A DNA stretch of 64,000 bases from Polydactylus sextarius (lineage: Eukaryota; Chordata; Actinopteri; Polynemidae), in contig CM028914.1 of assembly GCA_016801845.1 (NCBI GenBank), positions 1,058,501 to 1,122,500 on the forward strand, read 5' to 3'. A model generated the notes under the pieces. The model was given only the letters and a program-made list of their open reading frames with translations, made no database searches and was not told the DNA's origin. Below, piece after piece: positions 36,764-57,840 of this stretch. The translations under genes and the position numbers were made by a program. Within the stretch, counting starts at the first letter, position 1, and each line of letters opens with the position of its first letter.

Positions 36764-37858
36764 CCGCCACGACGACGCGGCAGCTTTAAAATAAAACGTT
36801 TCTGTCTCGTATTTATCAAACCTTCACATCTCTGACTCTGCCCTCATCTTCATCATCGTCGTCATCGTTCAGACCCGGAGGCATCGTGTCAGACTGTAAT
36901 TTATTTCAAGGTGAAGCTGCTTGTAGATGATTTGTGTCGTGAGCTCGTCTGTGTTTTAACATGTTGGTGTTAAAGGTTTACAGAGAAAAGGGCTACTTTG
37001 TTACATGTGTCATTTTTGTTTCTGGATCTGGTTCAAAACATTCAAACGACTCGATTCACTCTGATCGAATTACTGATGTTTGAGGATGAAAGTTTAACTC
37101 GTTAGACGTTACGTTTCCCAGATAAACCAACAGTCGAAGCCAAACTGTTACTGTGAGTGTTGATTGTTCTGTCAGCTGGTGTTTGTGTTCGGCCAAAGAT
37201 TATTTGTGTTTTAACCTTCGATCGGGATCAAACTGTGGTTTCATTCATCACACAAAGTAATTTACAACTCAGGAGTTTCAAGTATTTGGTGCGAAAAAAA
37301 ATCTCCTGCAAAGAAAAAAAGAAAAGTGCCAAAGTAAGTTTAACAGTTTAAAAGGTCTGAGTGTTAACGAGCTGGTTTTAATCGTTTCACTCGGTGATAA
37401 AAGTCTTAACAAGTAGAAATGTAGCGTCAACAGATCCTGTGTTCACTCGTCTTAATTATGAATGAATGTTACTGTTCAGGTTTGTTCCGACTACGGGATT
37501 ATTGCCTTTTATCAACTACAGGTCATAATATAATATAATATAAAGCACATTGTTACTGTTTTTATTTCTGGAAATGTTAAATGTTAAAAAGCATGAAGTC
37601 AAAACAGGTCAAAGGTCAAATCGATCACGTGACAACTTGTTTTAAGTTACTGTTTTTTGTTTTTTTAATGGAGGAAACTTTCACTCACATTCCAAATATG
37701 ACGAGTGACCAAAGCGTTGCTCCGTTTGTCTCTTGTTTCTCAGAAGAAGAAAAGTGCACTTGTAGTCAGACTGTGTCCTGCTTCGTGTCGTGTTTGTAGT
37801 TTGTTGCTTCTTTAATAAAAACGACGACGACCTGCAACACACTTCAAAATAAACATGT
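36764..37858 (+). other. orai2: orai2 3' UTR
   Basis: Two canonical AATAAA signals suggest alternative ends: a proximal one at 36790-36795, only 27 nt after the stop, and a distal one at 37848-37853. There is no coding content between them. Confidence 0.45.
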
Positions 37859-38182
37859 ATATAAATAAACATGAACGTTCTTGTGTCTTATGTTTCTATA
37901 ATCGCTTAGTGACGTTTAGAAGCAGAATATGTCGTTAAACTTTGTCTTCATCACATTAATTCAGTGAATTAACATCATAATATAATCTCACATATATAAA
38001 CTAAATATTCTGTAGGTCTACAGGCTTCCACCTGAAGAGAAAACGTCAACACTAGATCACAGGATCTAGACTTTTCTCTTCAGTTGTTTCTGCAGATTCT
38101 GGATTCAAACTGGTTTTAACTTTTCTGGTCTTAATTTTTATCATTTTATTAAATTAACAGTTTCGTTCCTCATGTTCTCAAC

Positions 38183-38668
38183 TTCAAGTCAAGTTTATTT
38201 CTACAGAATTAAATGACAGAATAAAAACCAGGACCAGAATCAGGACCAGAACCAGAACCAGGGTGGACGACTTCTTCCCCGACTGGCTGGAGGCTGGTGG
38301 TGGTGGAGAACCTGTGAATAAAGTGGGGGTGGGGGGTGTTGGGACAACTACAGGAGGAAGCAGATGAACGTTAATAATCTGTAATATGTTGATATAAAGA
38401 CAGAGGAGGAGCAGTGCATCATGGGAGTTCTCCAGCAGCTGAACTAAATGAACCTGAACCATCACTAACTATCATCTTCATCACACAGGAAAGTTTCAGT
38501 CTGACATTAAATGTAGAAAGTGTCTCTGTCTCCTGGACCCAAACTGGATCTGGATCCATCAGAGGATCCTGATTCCTGAAGACTCTACCTCCCATTCTGG
38601 TCTAGAGACTCTAGGAACCACAAGAAACCTGCAGTTTGTCATCACACTCATCTAGTGGGAGAATAAGA
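38183..38668. repeat. Dispersed repeat copy 2
   Basis: The core 38370-38668 duplicates 26180-26480 in the same orientation. Upstream, 38183-38200 (ttcaagtcaagtttattt) is the exact reverse complement of 54755-54772. That segment may be the element end, shared with an inverted fragment in the lrwd1 region. Confidence 0.75.
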
Positions 38669-40078
38669 AACTTTTGGGGTTTTTTTCTAAGGAAACAAGT
38701 GAAGCCCTGGAGGTGTGAAGGCCTCATGTTGAACCGGATGTACCGGTCCAGACCAGGAGGCTCCACTTCACCTCAGGTAAAAACTATGTGGGTCAATATT
38801 TGCAGATTTTTCTTTTCTGAGAAGTTCAACTTTAATAACTTGTAACTTCACTTTCCCAGAAAAGAAAAGTCAAAGAGAAAATGAGACTGAGTCTGAGTTC
38901 AGATGAAATAAAACTGGATCTATTTTCAGTTCTGGACTAAGTGAGTGAAGGATTCCTGTTGATCCCACAGGACTGAAGACAACTTATTTATGGACCGGAC
39001 TTCATCCTCCAGAGACCAGATATGAGGATCCAGTGATGATTAACGAGGCCGAGCATCATCATCATCATCACCACGGCGACGACAAGTTGAACATGAATTT
39101 AACTGGAAACAAAATAAAGTCGACTCACGTTTCAACCAAATCAGATTTAATGTCTAAATATTCGTCATCAACAGAAACATGTTCAAACACAAACATGACG
39201 CTGAGATTTTGGCTTCGTCCTGACGATGAAGATGAAGATGAAATGTTTGATCTTTTTTTTCTGTAAAAATAATCAGTTCATTTTTTGTCAAAACGGAAAT
39301 AAACTTTATTTTACTCTAAATGTGACGATGTGAATCTTTTCTTTTCAGACCAGCAGGGGGCAGCAAACGTTTCCTCCTTCAGTCCAGTCTACAAGTTTAA
39401 AATCAAACATTTTGATGTTGATAATCTGTTAATGTGACTTTAAACTTCTCTCTGCTGCTTCACATGCACAAACTATACGTATCTATACAGGTCAACTACA
39501 TCTTCAAGACGTTCAAACCACAATAAAAACACATGGACTCATATAAACGGCGACAGACTCTGCTCTGACAATCTGGAAATAATGAAGGTTTTAGTTTTAT
39601 AAAAACGTCAAAAAGTTTAGTTTCATGTGTTTGCACAGTTTCTCCCAGGTTAAAACCTCATTTCAACATCTGAACGTAAACGGTTCAGAGACTTTACGTC
39701 ACTCAGAGTTAGAATAAAACAGCCAATTTATTAGGATTATAAAGTCTCTCAGAGCCAAAATAAAGTCTGTACAAATAAAGAAAGAAGAAGAAATCAAAAC
39801 TGTTTTTAATATGAAATTCTGTCATGTTGTTATTAATCGGAGATGTTTAATGCCCCTTTTATTTCAAACATAAAACAGCAGTGAACTGTGACTCAAACTT
39901 GAAGTTTGAAACTAAACGATGACGATGGGGAATGTTCAACACGGCGTCAGGAGTGTTTCAGGTTTTAGGGGAAAAATTTATATAAAATATCAGAACTTAT
40001 TAGACTCAACTCAGCAGCAGCTACAGTCGCTAATAACGTTTAGTGAGATCACGACTTGATGTCACGAAGATAATTTAG

Positions 40079-40107
40079 ATTTTTGTGACGATCGTCGTCA
40101 CAAAAAT
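40079..40107. repeat. 13-bp perfect inverted repeat, 3-nt centre
   Basis: Arms atttttgtgacga and tcgtcacaaaaat flank tcg. Confidence 0.85.
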
Positions 40108-41445
40108 TACGTTTATTTAACCATAAAGTGTTGGGGACGAATGTTTAGTGTTAATAATGTTCTGAATTTAATTCAATGAATTAATTAAGTTTCTCTTCTT
40201 AATGTTAATTTTACGTTTTAAACACAAATACTTGTTTGTTTTTCGTGGTTTAAACCTCGTTTACTGACGTGTTGACGTCTTCAGAAGTGACAACTCGTCA
40301 CAATAAAATAAAATAAAATATATTAAAACTTTGAACATTTAATGTTGTGTGTTAATGACAGAATCAAGTCATGATCTGAAACTAATGAAACTAAATAATT
40401 ATTAGCAACGAGCTCCTGTAGAAAAAAACACAGTGAAGATAGAAACCGTGTCGCTGACTCATCACTGAAATGTGATTTTATACAAAACATGTTTTAACAA
40501 AGACAAAAAAAAAAGTTGAAATATAAACCAGAGTCTAAAGTCTGATAAAACAGAAATGTAAGAAGATGATATTAGATATAATGTAATACTTCTCTGGTAT
40601 ATTGTTACTCTGAAAGAAAAAAACAAACAAACTACTGATCGGTGCAAACGTTGATTAAACTGAAATATTTTCATTTATACAAAAAACTTGTGACAATAAA
40701 ACTAACGAAACAGACGAGTTGAGCATCTGTGTGAACCCAAGAAGGCAACAAGAAGAAGAAGAAGAAGAAGAAGAGGAGGAGGAGGAGGAGGTGAGCATGC
40801 AGCTGAAGTCAGTGTAAGGCAACTGAACATCTGAACATCTCTGTTTGTTTCTTCGTTGATAGAAAAGAAAAAGAACAAGACACTAAACTGTTAATGAGCA
40901 TTTGGTGTTTTGGCAGTTTCTTCTTCAGAGAAGTTAATGAAGAATATTGCTGAAGGTCGTTGAGGTTATTTTTTTTTTTTTTTTTAACAGAACATCATCT
41001 TTAGATCATAAAAGATAAAACAAAACAAAACAAACTGTTGAACTCGAACTCGTCGCTGGAGTGTCTCAGAAGATTCACACTTTCATCCAAACGTCTGTTT
41101 CTACTTTGAGGTTATTGAACCAGTAACTTCTTTAAAACTGAAGCTCGTTAACATCATGCACAGTTTGTCCCATCAACCTAAACATTCACAGTCCGTCCCA
41201 AGTTCAAGACGTCAAACCACAGGATACGAAACACAAAGGGAACAACTTTACCAGCTAACATAGCTTATAATCAATCAGTCTAAGGCCAAAACAAAGAGAC
41301 AGAGACAGAAACGAGTAGTGGGTGATTGAGGAGCTTAGTGACGACGTACTGTCTGTTTTCACTGTGTCGAGTCCTGTCGTCTTTATGAGCCTCTGACCGC
41401 GACCTCCAGCAGGACCTGATCAACCCGACGAGGAGATTCACACCT

Positions 41446-49293
<7,848 letters not shown>

Positions 49294-49506
49294 GAGGAGC
49301 CGCTGTGTGTGTGTCGGTGTGTGTGTGTGAACAGGGCTGTTATGACCCCGCTCCGGTTGTAACAGTCGGTGTCCCGGATGCTACGAGGCCATCAGGTCTC
49401 TGAGCCGCACAAAGACTCTGGTACAGTAGAGACCCGGACTGAGACTGAGGAGACAACTGGAGACCACATGATGGAGGAACCAATCATCACATAGAGGCGG
49501 AGCATG

Positions 49507-49573
49507 TACACACACACACACACACACACACTCTAACACACACACACACTACACACACACACACACACACACT
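49507..49573. repeat. Interrupted (CA)n microsatellite
   Basis: CA units interrupted by ctctaa and ct, in bckdk upstream DNA. Confidence 0.93.
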
Positions 49574-49770
49574 ACTGTACTTACTGTACTGCAGGATCAG
49601 AGGAAACACATGAATGTTGTTTGTTTCCTGAAGGTCTGATGATAAACAAACAAATAAATAAACGTTTCTGATGTTGAAATGTTCATGATTCAGGTTAAAC
49701 CAAGATCAACCTGTTAAACCATCACTTAGTAAAGACACAGAGACCAGTACCAGACGATCTGGACCACAGT

Positions 49771-50052
49771 CTGGATCCTGGTCTTGGTCCTGGTCTGGGT
49801 CACAGTCTGGGTCCTGGTCTGGGTCTTGGTCACAGTCTGGATCCTGGTCTTGGTCCTGGTCTGGGTCTTGGTCATAGTCTGGATCCTGGTCTTGGTCCTG
49901 GTCTGGGTCTTGGTCACAGTCTGGGTCCTGGTCTGGGTCTTGGTCACAGTCTGGGTCCTGGTCTTGGTCCTGGTCTTGGTCCTGGTCTGGGTCTTGGTCA
50001 CAGTCTGGGTCTTGGTCACAGTCTGGGTCCTGGTCTTGGTCCTGGTCTTGGT
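49771..50052. repeat. Minisatellite of 6-bp ggtc(t/c)t / gggtct units
   Basis: About 282 bp of hexamer variants (tcctgg, tcttgg, tctggg, tcacag) organised in higher-order blocks of about 30-42 bp. It is open in frames on both strands (Val/Leu/Trp on plus, Thr/Lys/Gln on minus), but this follows from the hexamer periodicity; no start, splice or family evidence supports coding. Confidence 0.95.
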
Positions 50053-50053
50053 G

Positions 50054-51500
50054 TCACATTGACATTAAATATAAACACAAACGTCATAAATCAACAGAAG
50101 TTTCGTTCTGATGAGATGAAACAAACAACAGAAGTGATGTTTGTTGTTAGACTTTAATTAAAAAATAAAAATGATAAATAAAACTAAAACATCCTGAATT
50201 TAAATTTACTGATTAATAATTTTCAATTAAATTCAATCTGAATTTGCATCAAATTATAAATAAAACATTTATCTTAAGAACTTTTTAATATTATAACAGT
50301 TAATGAATCATATCACTGTTTAACACATTTATATTTTATCATCATGATTGATGATCATTATTGATTACTGATTTATGTATTGATCATGTATATTATACAG
50401 GGTTGAATAAAGTAGAGTTTCTTGTGTCTTATTTCTACTGTAAATACTTTGGCTTTAATTTCTAATAAAAATCAATAAAATATCTGATTTTATCTTCAGC
50501 TTTTATCAGAAAATGAGGAGGAATTTCTATTTATTACTGAGCTCAGAATAAAACATCTTAACATGAACAAGTTTGTTAAAAATATATTTTTAGCAAAAAA
50601 TATAAAATGAACACAAGTGAGTCTCATAAATGAAATAAAAACTAAAAACTGCATCAACAGTAATTTATTCCAGTTAAATCTGCTACTGAAGTTGTTTTAT
50701 ATGTTCCAGCCTGTTTGGGTCTGAGCTCTAGAATAAACGTTCTTATCGATCTCTGCTCTTTAATTATTGATGAACTGACGTTTTCTCTCCTCATCATCAC
50801 GATTCTCATCGTCATCGTTCGACTGTGACATATTTTATAGTTGATGTTGTGGTAAATACAGAGAAGAGTTAGATTATAAAGTGATATTTTTTATTAAATC
50901 TCAGGACAAAAAGAGACAATGTTGTTTTAGAGAAGAAGTTAAAGATTAAATCAATGAAACCAGCGTCGTTTCTTCATAAAACAAAGCTTAAATCATTGTT
51001 TCTTTATATAAAACTCAGCTCTTTGGTTCCTAAATATAAAGTTCAACTCTGGCAGGTTGTTATATAATCACAGCCACAGACGTAACTACAGTGTTTTCAG
51101 TCCAGATCAATATAATTAGACAAAGAAGAAACGCTGCTGTTTTAACTTCGTCTCTGAGTCTTTAGCTTCACTTCACTTCTTTAGTCCTTAAAGAAAAAAA
51201 CAACACTGATGATTCATTAATGTTAAAACAACATTTCACTGGTACAGTTATAAAACATATGTACATTAGAAAATAAAAGGAAACAAACATAAAGATTCAG
51301 AGGAAACATCTGGACATGAAGTTACGTTTTAACGTCACATCTGTTAAATATCGTGAAGATTTTGATCTTTATCATCCAGTTATCTTGTTTCTATGACAAA
51401 CAACGTGATGATAAATAAAAAATAAAAGTGTTTTACTGCAGCTGTTTGATCCTAAGACACAAAATTAAAGATTCACATTAAACTGAATCAGAGACGATAA
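50054..51500. other. Intergenic region bckdk/lrwd1
   Basis: Very AT-rich, with no gene. The lrwd1 3' UTR may extend leftward into it; a minus-strand AATAAA lies near 50888-50893. Confidence 0.55.
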
Positions 51501-51511
51501 AAGAAGATTTA

Positions 51512-51553
51512 AAATGTTTTCTCCAACAGCTGCATCTGTTGGAGAAAACATTT
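51512..51553. repeat. 18-bp perfect hairpin downstream of the lrwd1 stop
   Basis: Arms 51512-51529 and 51536-51553 pair exactly around ctgcat. A further TTTA pairs after a one-base bulge. It lies about 260 nt after the lrwd1 stop codon, so probably in its 3' UTR. Confidence 0.88.
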
Positions 51554-51809
51554 AAACTGTCACACAGCGACAGTCAATCACGACTATTGATCATAGCGGT
51601 GACTTCTAATAAACTTCTACAGTTTAAACTGTTAAACTGCAGAAAAAAATTAAGGAAATAAAATAAAAGATCCAGAGAAGCTCGACCCAGTCTGAGTCTG
51701 TTGACTGATGATGTGTTCACCGACGACAGGTGATTCTCAGCACCTTCTTTATAATACCAACACCTGGTACAAACATCTGGTCTAAATAAAACCTCTGGAT
51801 GTGTTTCAG

Positions 51810-54800
51810 TTACTCGGCTCGTTTCCAAACTATCACCATGTTCTTGTCACTCAGAGCCACCAGGTACTGAAGCTCAGGATCCATTGCTACGCTGTTGATG
51901 GACGGACCGTCGACTCTGCTCTGGTCCTTCATCGGCGCCGGCCAGTCCAACACCTGCAGGAGGTAGAGATGTTTGTTTCGGTGACAGTGAGGAGACGTGT
52001 GAATGTTTTAACTTAAAGACATAAGAAGATGTTACCTCAGTGGGTTGGATCGGTTTCCCCGACTGGAAACTGTTTTTCTTCAGGTCGGTGATGTGATACG
52101 TCCACAAACTGCCTTTATCATCACCACACACTATGTAGGCCTGACCTATAGAGTAAACACACAGTGAAACATTAACCAGAGTTCAGACTTGATTCTCTGC
52201 AGCTCAAACACAAAACTGAGAAAACAGAGAAGAAGAAACTGGAAAAGATGCTGAAAGAAGAAGATGATGTTTGAGGTGTTTTAACCATCGATTTACAGTC
52301 AATAATAATCACATGTTCAATCTCATGTTTTATATATTTATAGTCAGTTATCAGTTTTCTAGGACACATCACATCTTTAACTGTATCAACTCAATGAAAA
52401 CGTTTTCTACAACTGAGACATTCAACATTAAAACACAACGAACCACTGATCATTTTAACTACACAAAACATCCATGATGCTTTAATAGAAAAACATTCCT
52501 AAATAAATTAAAATGAAAAATAGAAAATAAGTTAAATGAAACAATTTATCCTTTGAAGCAGTTAATTTATCCTGAAGAATTGACCTGAAACGAGCTGTGA
52601 AGTAGTGAATGAATCTATCAAACTACGTTTTCTACTGAACTAAATTCAGTTATACTGTGATGTTTCTTTGATTTTAATGATGAAACAGGTCGTTAACAGA
52701 ATACCTGCAGCTCCACTCTTTATATTCTGTTAGATGATGTTTATTTACCAGGACACGTGTTCAGAGCCAGGTAGGGAATCTCAGTGTTTGTCCACTGCAG
52801 CTCAGCCAGAACCACAGCACAGACCGAGTTGTTCTTCTTATCAGGATGCTGAGACTTGGTTCTGCTCCAGCTCCACAAGTAAATACAGCTGTGCAGGTAG
52901 TTCTTAGAGGCTAAAGGACACAGAGTTAACCAGAGTTAAACGTTATATTAACTGAGTCCTGTGAATCAAACCACTGTCGCTGCAGCTTCACTCACCTACG
53001 ATGTCGTCAGACAGAAAACTGAGGCCATCGATGGTGTGGTAGTCGTTGTCTTTGTCTTCTTTCTTATATATGGGGAACGTTATCTCCATCTCTTTGTTTC
53101 TATTGAGAAAATAAAATAAAACAGATCAAACCAATAATCACATTTATCTGATCTGACGTTTGTTTTTACAAACACGACAGACGTGTTCACCTCTTCGTGT
53201 GGTTGTTGTTGCCCAGTTGTGTGTTGAAGCAGAGAAGTCCGTCCTCACACGCAGCCAGGAGGTGAGTGTTGGGGGAGGAGGGGGGGAGACAGATGTGTAG
53301 AGGAGTCCCACTGATCTCCAACACCAGGAGCTGACTGAGGAGACGAAGAGGAGCAGGAGGAACGTCAGCATCACATTCAACCGGGACAAAAATCCATCAG
53401 AGGAAAGAATAACAACATTAAATACACAACATTAAGACTTTGTTAAATAGTCATAAAAGTTATAAAACTCTTGTTAAACTCACACAACTTTGAAGTTGTA
53501 CTGACTGTCGACTCCACCGATGTCCCACATTATTATCTTATTGTCGTAGGATCCAGCTGCAGGAGAAAATGTAAACGATGAATTAATACAAACATGTTTG
53601 TGAAAGAAAAACTCGAGTCGTCACTGACGAGGAAACGGGTCTAACTGTTAAGAAATGTTTCTTTATTTCTTCATTCAACAAGATGAAACTGAACACTGAT
53701 GTTTCTGTTTATCTCCGTTTTTATTCTAAATAAATTCAAGTTAAAATGTGTCTCAGTAACAACCTGTGATGTTTCAACGTCTTGTTGTAATTATTGGTTT
53801 TATTCTCTGAAGACTCACTGAAGAGGAAGTTTCCTTTGTGATGGTTGAAGCGGAGGACTGACAGAGCTTTACGACTCGCTCTGAACTCTCCGTACGCCAC
53901 GTTGTTCCTGGGATGGATCAGTTTGACCAATCCTCTCTTCCCGCCGGCGGCCAGGATGCTGCAGTGCTGGGCTGAGGCTCCGCCCCCTCTGGACATCAGC
54001 ACCGTAGACCAGGACAAAGAGAAAAACTCCTGACGTTTGAAATGAAAAACAGAAAATATAATGAACTTCAACAACATCTGGAGCTGTTATTCACAAATAC
54101 TGAATAAAAAAGGAACAAACCTCTCCAGGGACTTTGTATTTCTTCATCACCATCCCCGTCTCACAGTCGATCACACACAACGAGTCTCCGCCACAAGTTG
54201 CAACTAAACGACTTCCAGCTCCGTCTGTCAACACAGAAACAGAAGAGATTGTTTCTGTTTTCTCCCTGTGAACATATTCAATCTTTTAATACGTTTAAAC
54301 AGCTGTTGTGGCTGCTGTGATGAACATGATGGAGGAGAGTTTCTCTGTGATTCTGAACATGTTTAAACCGTACCAGCTGAATCTGGCAGCGGCTGAAAAG
54401 CGCAGGCCCACAGCTGCGTAGAGAAATCCTCCGGACTGTCCTGTTTACTGTGACACTGCAGCACGTGAAGAGGCTTCAAACACAACGGCTGCTGCAACGG
54501 GAGGATGGAGAGAGAGAGATATGATGAAATGATACGAAACAGCGACACTCACAGACTATGAGCTAAATATTTATATCAACATGATGGTAAAATAAAGAAC
54601 TGTGTCTGTGAAGTTTGTCCTCTCTGGTTCTGGTTTCTTCCTGTTAAAGACAGTTTTTCCCGCTGTTCACTATGATAACTATGATAACGGTTTTTATATT
54701 CTATAATGTTGTAAAGAGACTTAAGATAAATGTTTTTATCATTTGATTCTTTACAAATAAACTTGACTTGAATTTAACTTGAATCAATTCTCTCGGGGTA

Positions 54801-57120
54801 AAAACTTTAAAACTTTATGATAAATCAAATAGTCGTTGAGGTATTTTAGTTTGGACTGAACCAGTTCACCAACGTGTTAAAAATACTGTAATAAATAACT
54901 TTTAGATGCTTCTTTAAAATCAACATAAAGCAGATAAAAGTAGCTGCTGAGATATCACAGGTTGTTCTGAGTCAAACTGAACAAATATGTGAAGACAAAC
55001 TGAGTCCAGACTGTGTCCTGGACTGAACCCGAGTCAATGTTTAACTGTGTTTATTTAAATTATTGTTGAAATGATTCTTGAAGCTTCTGTTGTATCAGAT
55101 CCAATGTGTTCAGTGTTTAACTGTGTTGCGTTACCTGAGTTTTGCTGCAGAACTTTATTGGCAGAACATCAGCGTCTCTGTTCAGTTTTGGGGTTTTAAC
55201 GTCTCTCTTGTCGTTTTCTTCTTTCTGTTTAATCTGAGCTCCGTCTTCTTTCATCTGCAGTGTTTTAGCAGCTCTCCTCGGTGTCTCTGCCCTCGTCGTC
55301 TTCGTCGGCGTCTGTCCCTTCGTTGGGGTGGAGGGAGGTTGTTGAGTCTTACGGGGGCTCATCCTGACGCCGCTGGTCTGTGTCGGTGTCATGGGTTTGA
55401 GGCGGAGGGTGGATTTACGAGGACTCTCTTCGACTGATGAAGCTGGAAGATCTGAGCGTCGCCTCTTAAGAGGCGTCAGACTGATGCTGGTGTCGTGGTC
55501 TGAGGTTTGTTTCCTTTTAGTTGGAGTTGAAATTTCCTGGAAAAAAAAACAGATGGTGTCAACTTTAATTAACCTTTAATCTGCAGCCTATGGTTCAATA
55601 ATATCACTTAAATATACTGTGAAATCTTACACAATTCTCCTTTGCATCATTGGACTCGTTGCTCTTTGGTTGTTTCTCCGGTTCAGTCAGAGATCGTAGA
55701 TACTCTTTAGCTATAATCTCCACCTAAAACCACAGACAACAAAGAGACAGTTACACTAAAGAAGACAAGACGACGACTCTGAACAAAGTGTCTCTCACGA
55801 TGTCTGTGACAAACCTTCCACTTGGTGAAGTCTGTGACCGAGCTGGGTCCAAATCTAACCTTCTGACGAGCAGCGCTGACGAAGTCCGTCTCCAGCGCGG
55901 ACAGTTTCTGTGCTGTGAGCGGATCAGGGAGTCGGAAGCTCTGCTCCCAAACTGCAATCACCTGAAATGACCAGAGACAGTTTGAACTTTCACAGCAGGA
56001 AAAAGCCTGAAGAGTAAAATAACAACGTTGTGAAATCTAGTGTTTCATACCCTGGTCCTCAGGTTCTCTGTGTAGACATAACGGACGTGATTCGCTGTCG
56101 TTGTGACGTCTTTTCCGTTGTACACCCTCAGGTCGGGCAACAAAACCATCAGTTTGTAATTATCACTCACCTGAGGAAACAACAGCAACATTAACCAGCA
56201 GAAGACACAGTGAGGTGGTGTTTTATTTTGAAAGGACTCAAGAGAAACATACAAATAAAAGTCCTACAACCTGGTCCAAATCTAAGTCTGAACACAGCTT
56301 CTTGTTAACATGTTTGTATGTTTTTGTTTATTATTATTAATTGTTGATGCTTTTTGTTTCACTGTTTCACAGTCAAGTGTTTATTCCAGTTCACATGTGT
56401 TAAAACCGTCTGGCACCAGCAAGTTGATGTAAACGACTGATGAACGATTCACAGCTTCGAGCAATTTAAAAAGTTCAGTTCACCTCATTTACATTTGTTT
56501 AAACGGTGCAGACGCCCACACAGACATGGTGAGAACATGTAAATCACACATTCAAAGGCAGAAACAGCTCAACACTGACCCACTGTGTTAAATAAAGGAT
56601 TTAAAGTGAATGAACCAGCACGGATGTTTCTGCTCCAGACTCACTGTGATATAAAGGTTGTCCTCCATCTTCAGCTCCTCTACGCCGCTCACAGACTCCA
56701 GGGTCGTAACATCTTCCATCTGGTTGTCGCTGAGGTCGAGGTAACGAAGCGCCGGCAGCTTCAGGTCCTTCGGTAACTCCTGTAATCTGTTCCCCGACAG
56801 ATCGAGTCGCTCCAGGGACACGAGGCGAGAAAGCAGCTTCACCGGTAGATCCTGAAGCTTCAGACCCAGTTTAGACAAACTGAGGAACAGAGAAATTCAC
56901 TTTAAAAATAAATCAACAGCAAATAAATTATGATAAAATAAAGCAAATAAATTATGCAACTTAAACCACAAAGAGCCATGAGCTGACACCTACAACTAAA
57001 ACACTAAAACAAAAAGAAGAAAATAAAACAGCGTCCTTACTTCAGGGTCTTGATTTGCTCCAGTTTGTTGGTTTTTGGAGACGATTTCTCCAACAGAAGT
57101 TTCTCTGTTATTTTCTCCAT
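51810..57120 (-). CDS. lrwd1: Leucine-rich repeat and WD repeat-containing protein 1 (ORC-associated), 15 coding exons
   Basis: Known in mammals as ORCA, which binds the origin recognition complex and repressive histone marks on heterochromatin. Coding exons: 57041-57120, 56645-56879, 56051-56170, 55815-55961, 55631-55723, 55135-55536, 54374-54491, 54121-54224, 53819-54029, 53484-53556, 53191-53334, 52996-53099, 52749-52910, 52036-52145, 51810-51953. The product is 748 aa (human 647). A 5' non-coding exon probably ends at the donor at 58038. LRRs fill exon 2 (LVSLERLDLSGNRLQELP, LRYLDLSDNQ). Exon 6 (134 codons) is a basic linker with SP/TP motifs (SPRK, TPTK, TPRR) and accounts for much of the extra length. 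Exons 7-15 encode the WD/beta-propeller part, opening with PLHVLQCHSKQDSPEDF and ending DKNMVIVWKRAE. A NAGNAG acceptor starts exon 7. Confidence 0.93.
54615..54775. repeat. Dispersed repeat tail fragment in lrwd1 intron 6
   Basis: ctggtttcttcctgttaaa, gtttttcc, then a degenerate stretch ending in aaataaacttgacttgaa resembles the 3' tail of an abundant fish repeat. 54755-54772 is the exact reverse complement of 38183-38200. Confidence 0.5.
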
Positions 57121-57840
57121 TGATCTTCTGTAAAGAAGAAAGAACAGAAGTCGACATTAAAGAGGTTTGAATGTAGACACAGGAGGAGTGTTACAGAATT
57201 AAAGACATTTAATATTATTAACTATTCAACAGTGGGTGGTGTCAGAACATTGTTTCCCTTTGTTTCATTTGGTTTCAGTCAAGTTTGCATCTGTAGAACA
57301 ACCACACATGGAGGCGTTTGACCTCTCAGCTCATCTGTTGATGTGTTTTATCCTGAAGCAAAAATAAGTATCTAGTCTGGCTACTGGTCACGTCCTGGAA
57401 AATCTGTTTATTGTTTTAAGTTACTGTGATGATAAATAAAACCTCTAATAAAAGATTTGAACTGTTTCTTTAATAAATGTTATAAATTAATGTCTCAGCT
57501 ACAGGAAAGTAGTAGCATTTGTAGCACAACGTTGATCCTCTTTATCTATATAAGAAATATGTATAAAAACTATGTATAGACTTCACCACATTGATCATAT
57601 TTTCTTATTATTTTAATATCATAGTGGCTGATTAATGAATGATGTTTCTTTTATATCAGAAAGTTACACAATAAACCAACAAGACTCATGTTTCAGTCAT
57701 AATTTTAGTTTTAACAGTTTTTCAGACACGTTATTTTACTTATTAAAACCTCAGTTTGAAGTTAAACCCGGGTGTATGTCTGCTAAGTTAATAATACTAA
57801 TAATAATCTGTGTGTTTCTTTAAAAACGTGTTTGTTTGTT

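Larger units (their letters stand above)
37870..41440. other. Intergenic / bckdk 3' flank
   Basis: No gene is supported. It contains dispersed repeat copy 2, a (CAT)n run encoding spurious His near 39055-39072, a purine (AAG/GAG)n tract at about 40749-40791, and a palindrome at 40079-40107. The left end of the bckdk 3' UTR is not clear. Confidence 0.5.

Noticed and set aside
39033..39266. ORF with a His7 run
   Set aside because: A (CAT)n run in AT-rich intergenic DNA; the rest is low complexity.
49726..50062. ORFs of 92-97 codons on both strands
   Set aside because: They come from the hexamer minisatellite; no start context, splice sites or homology.
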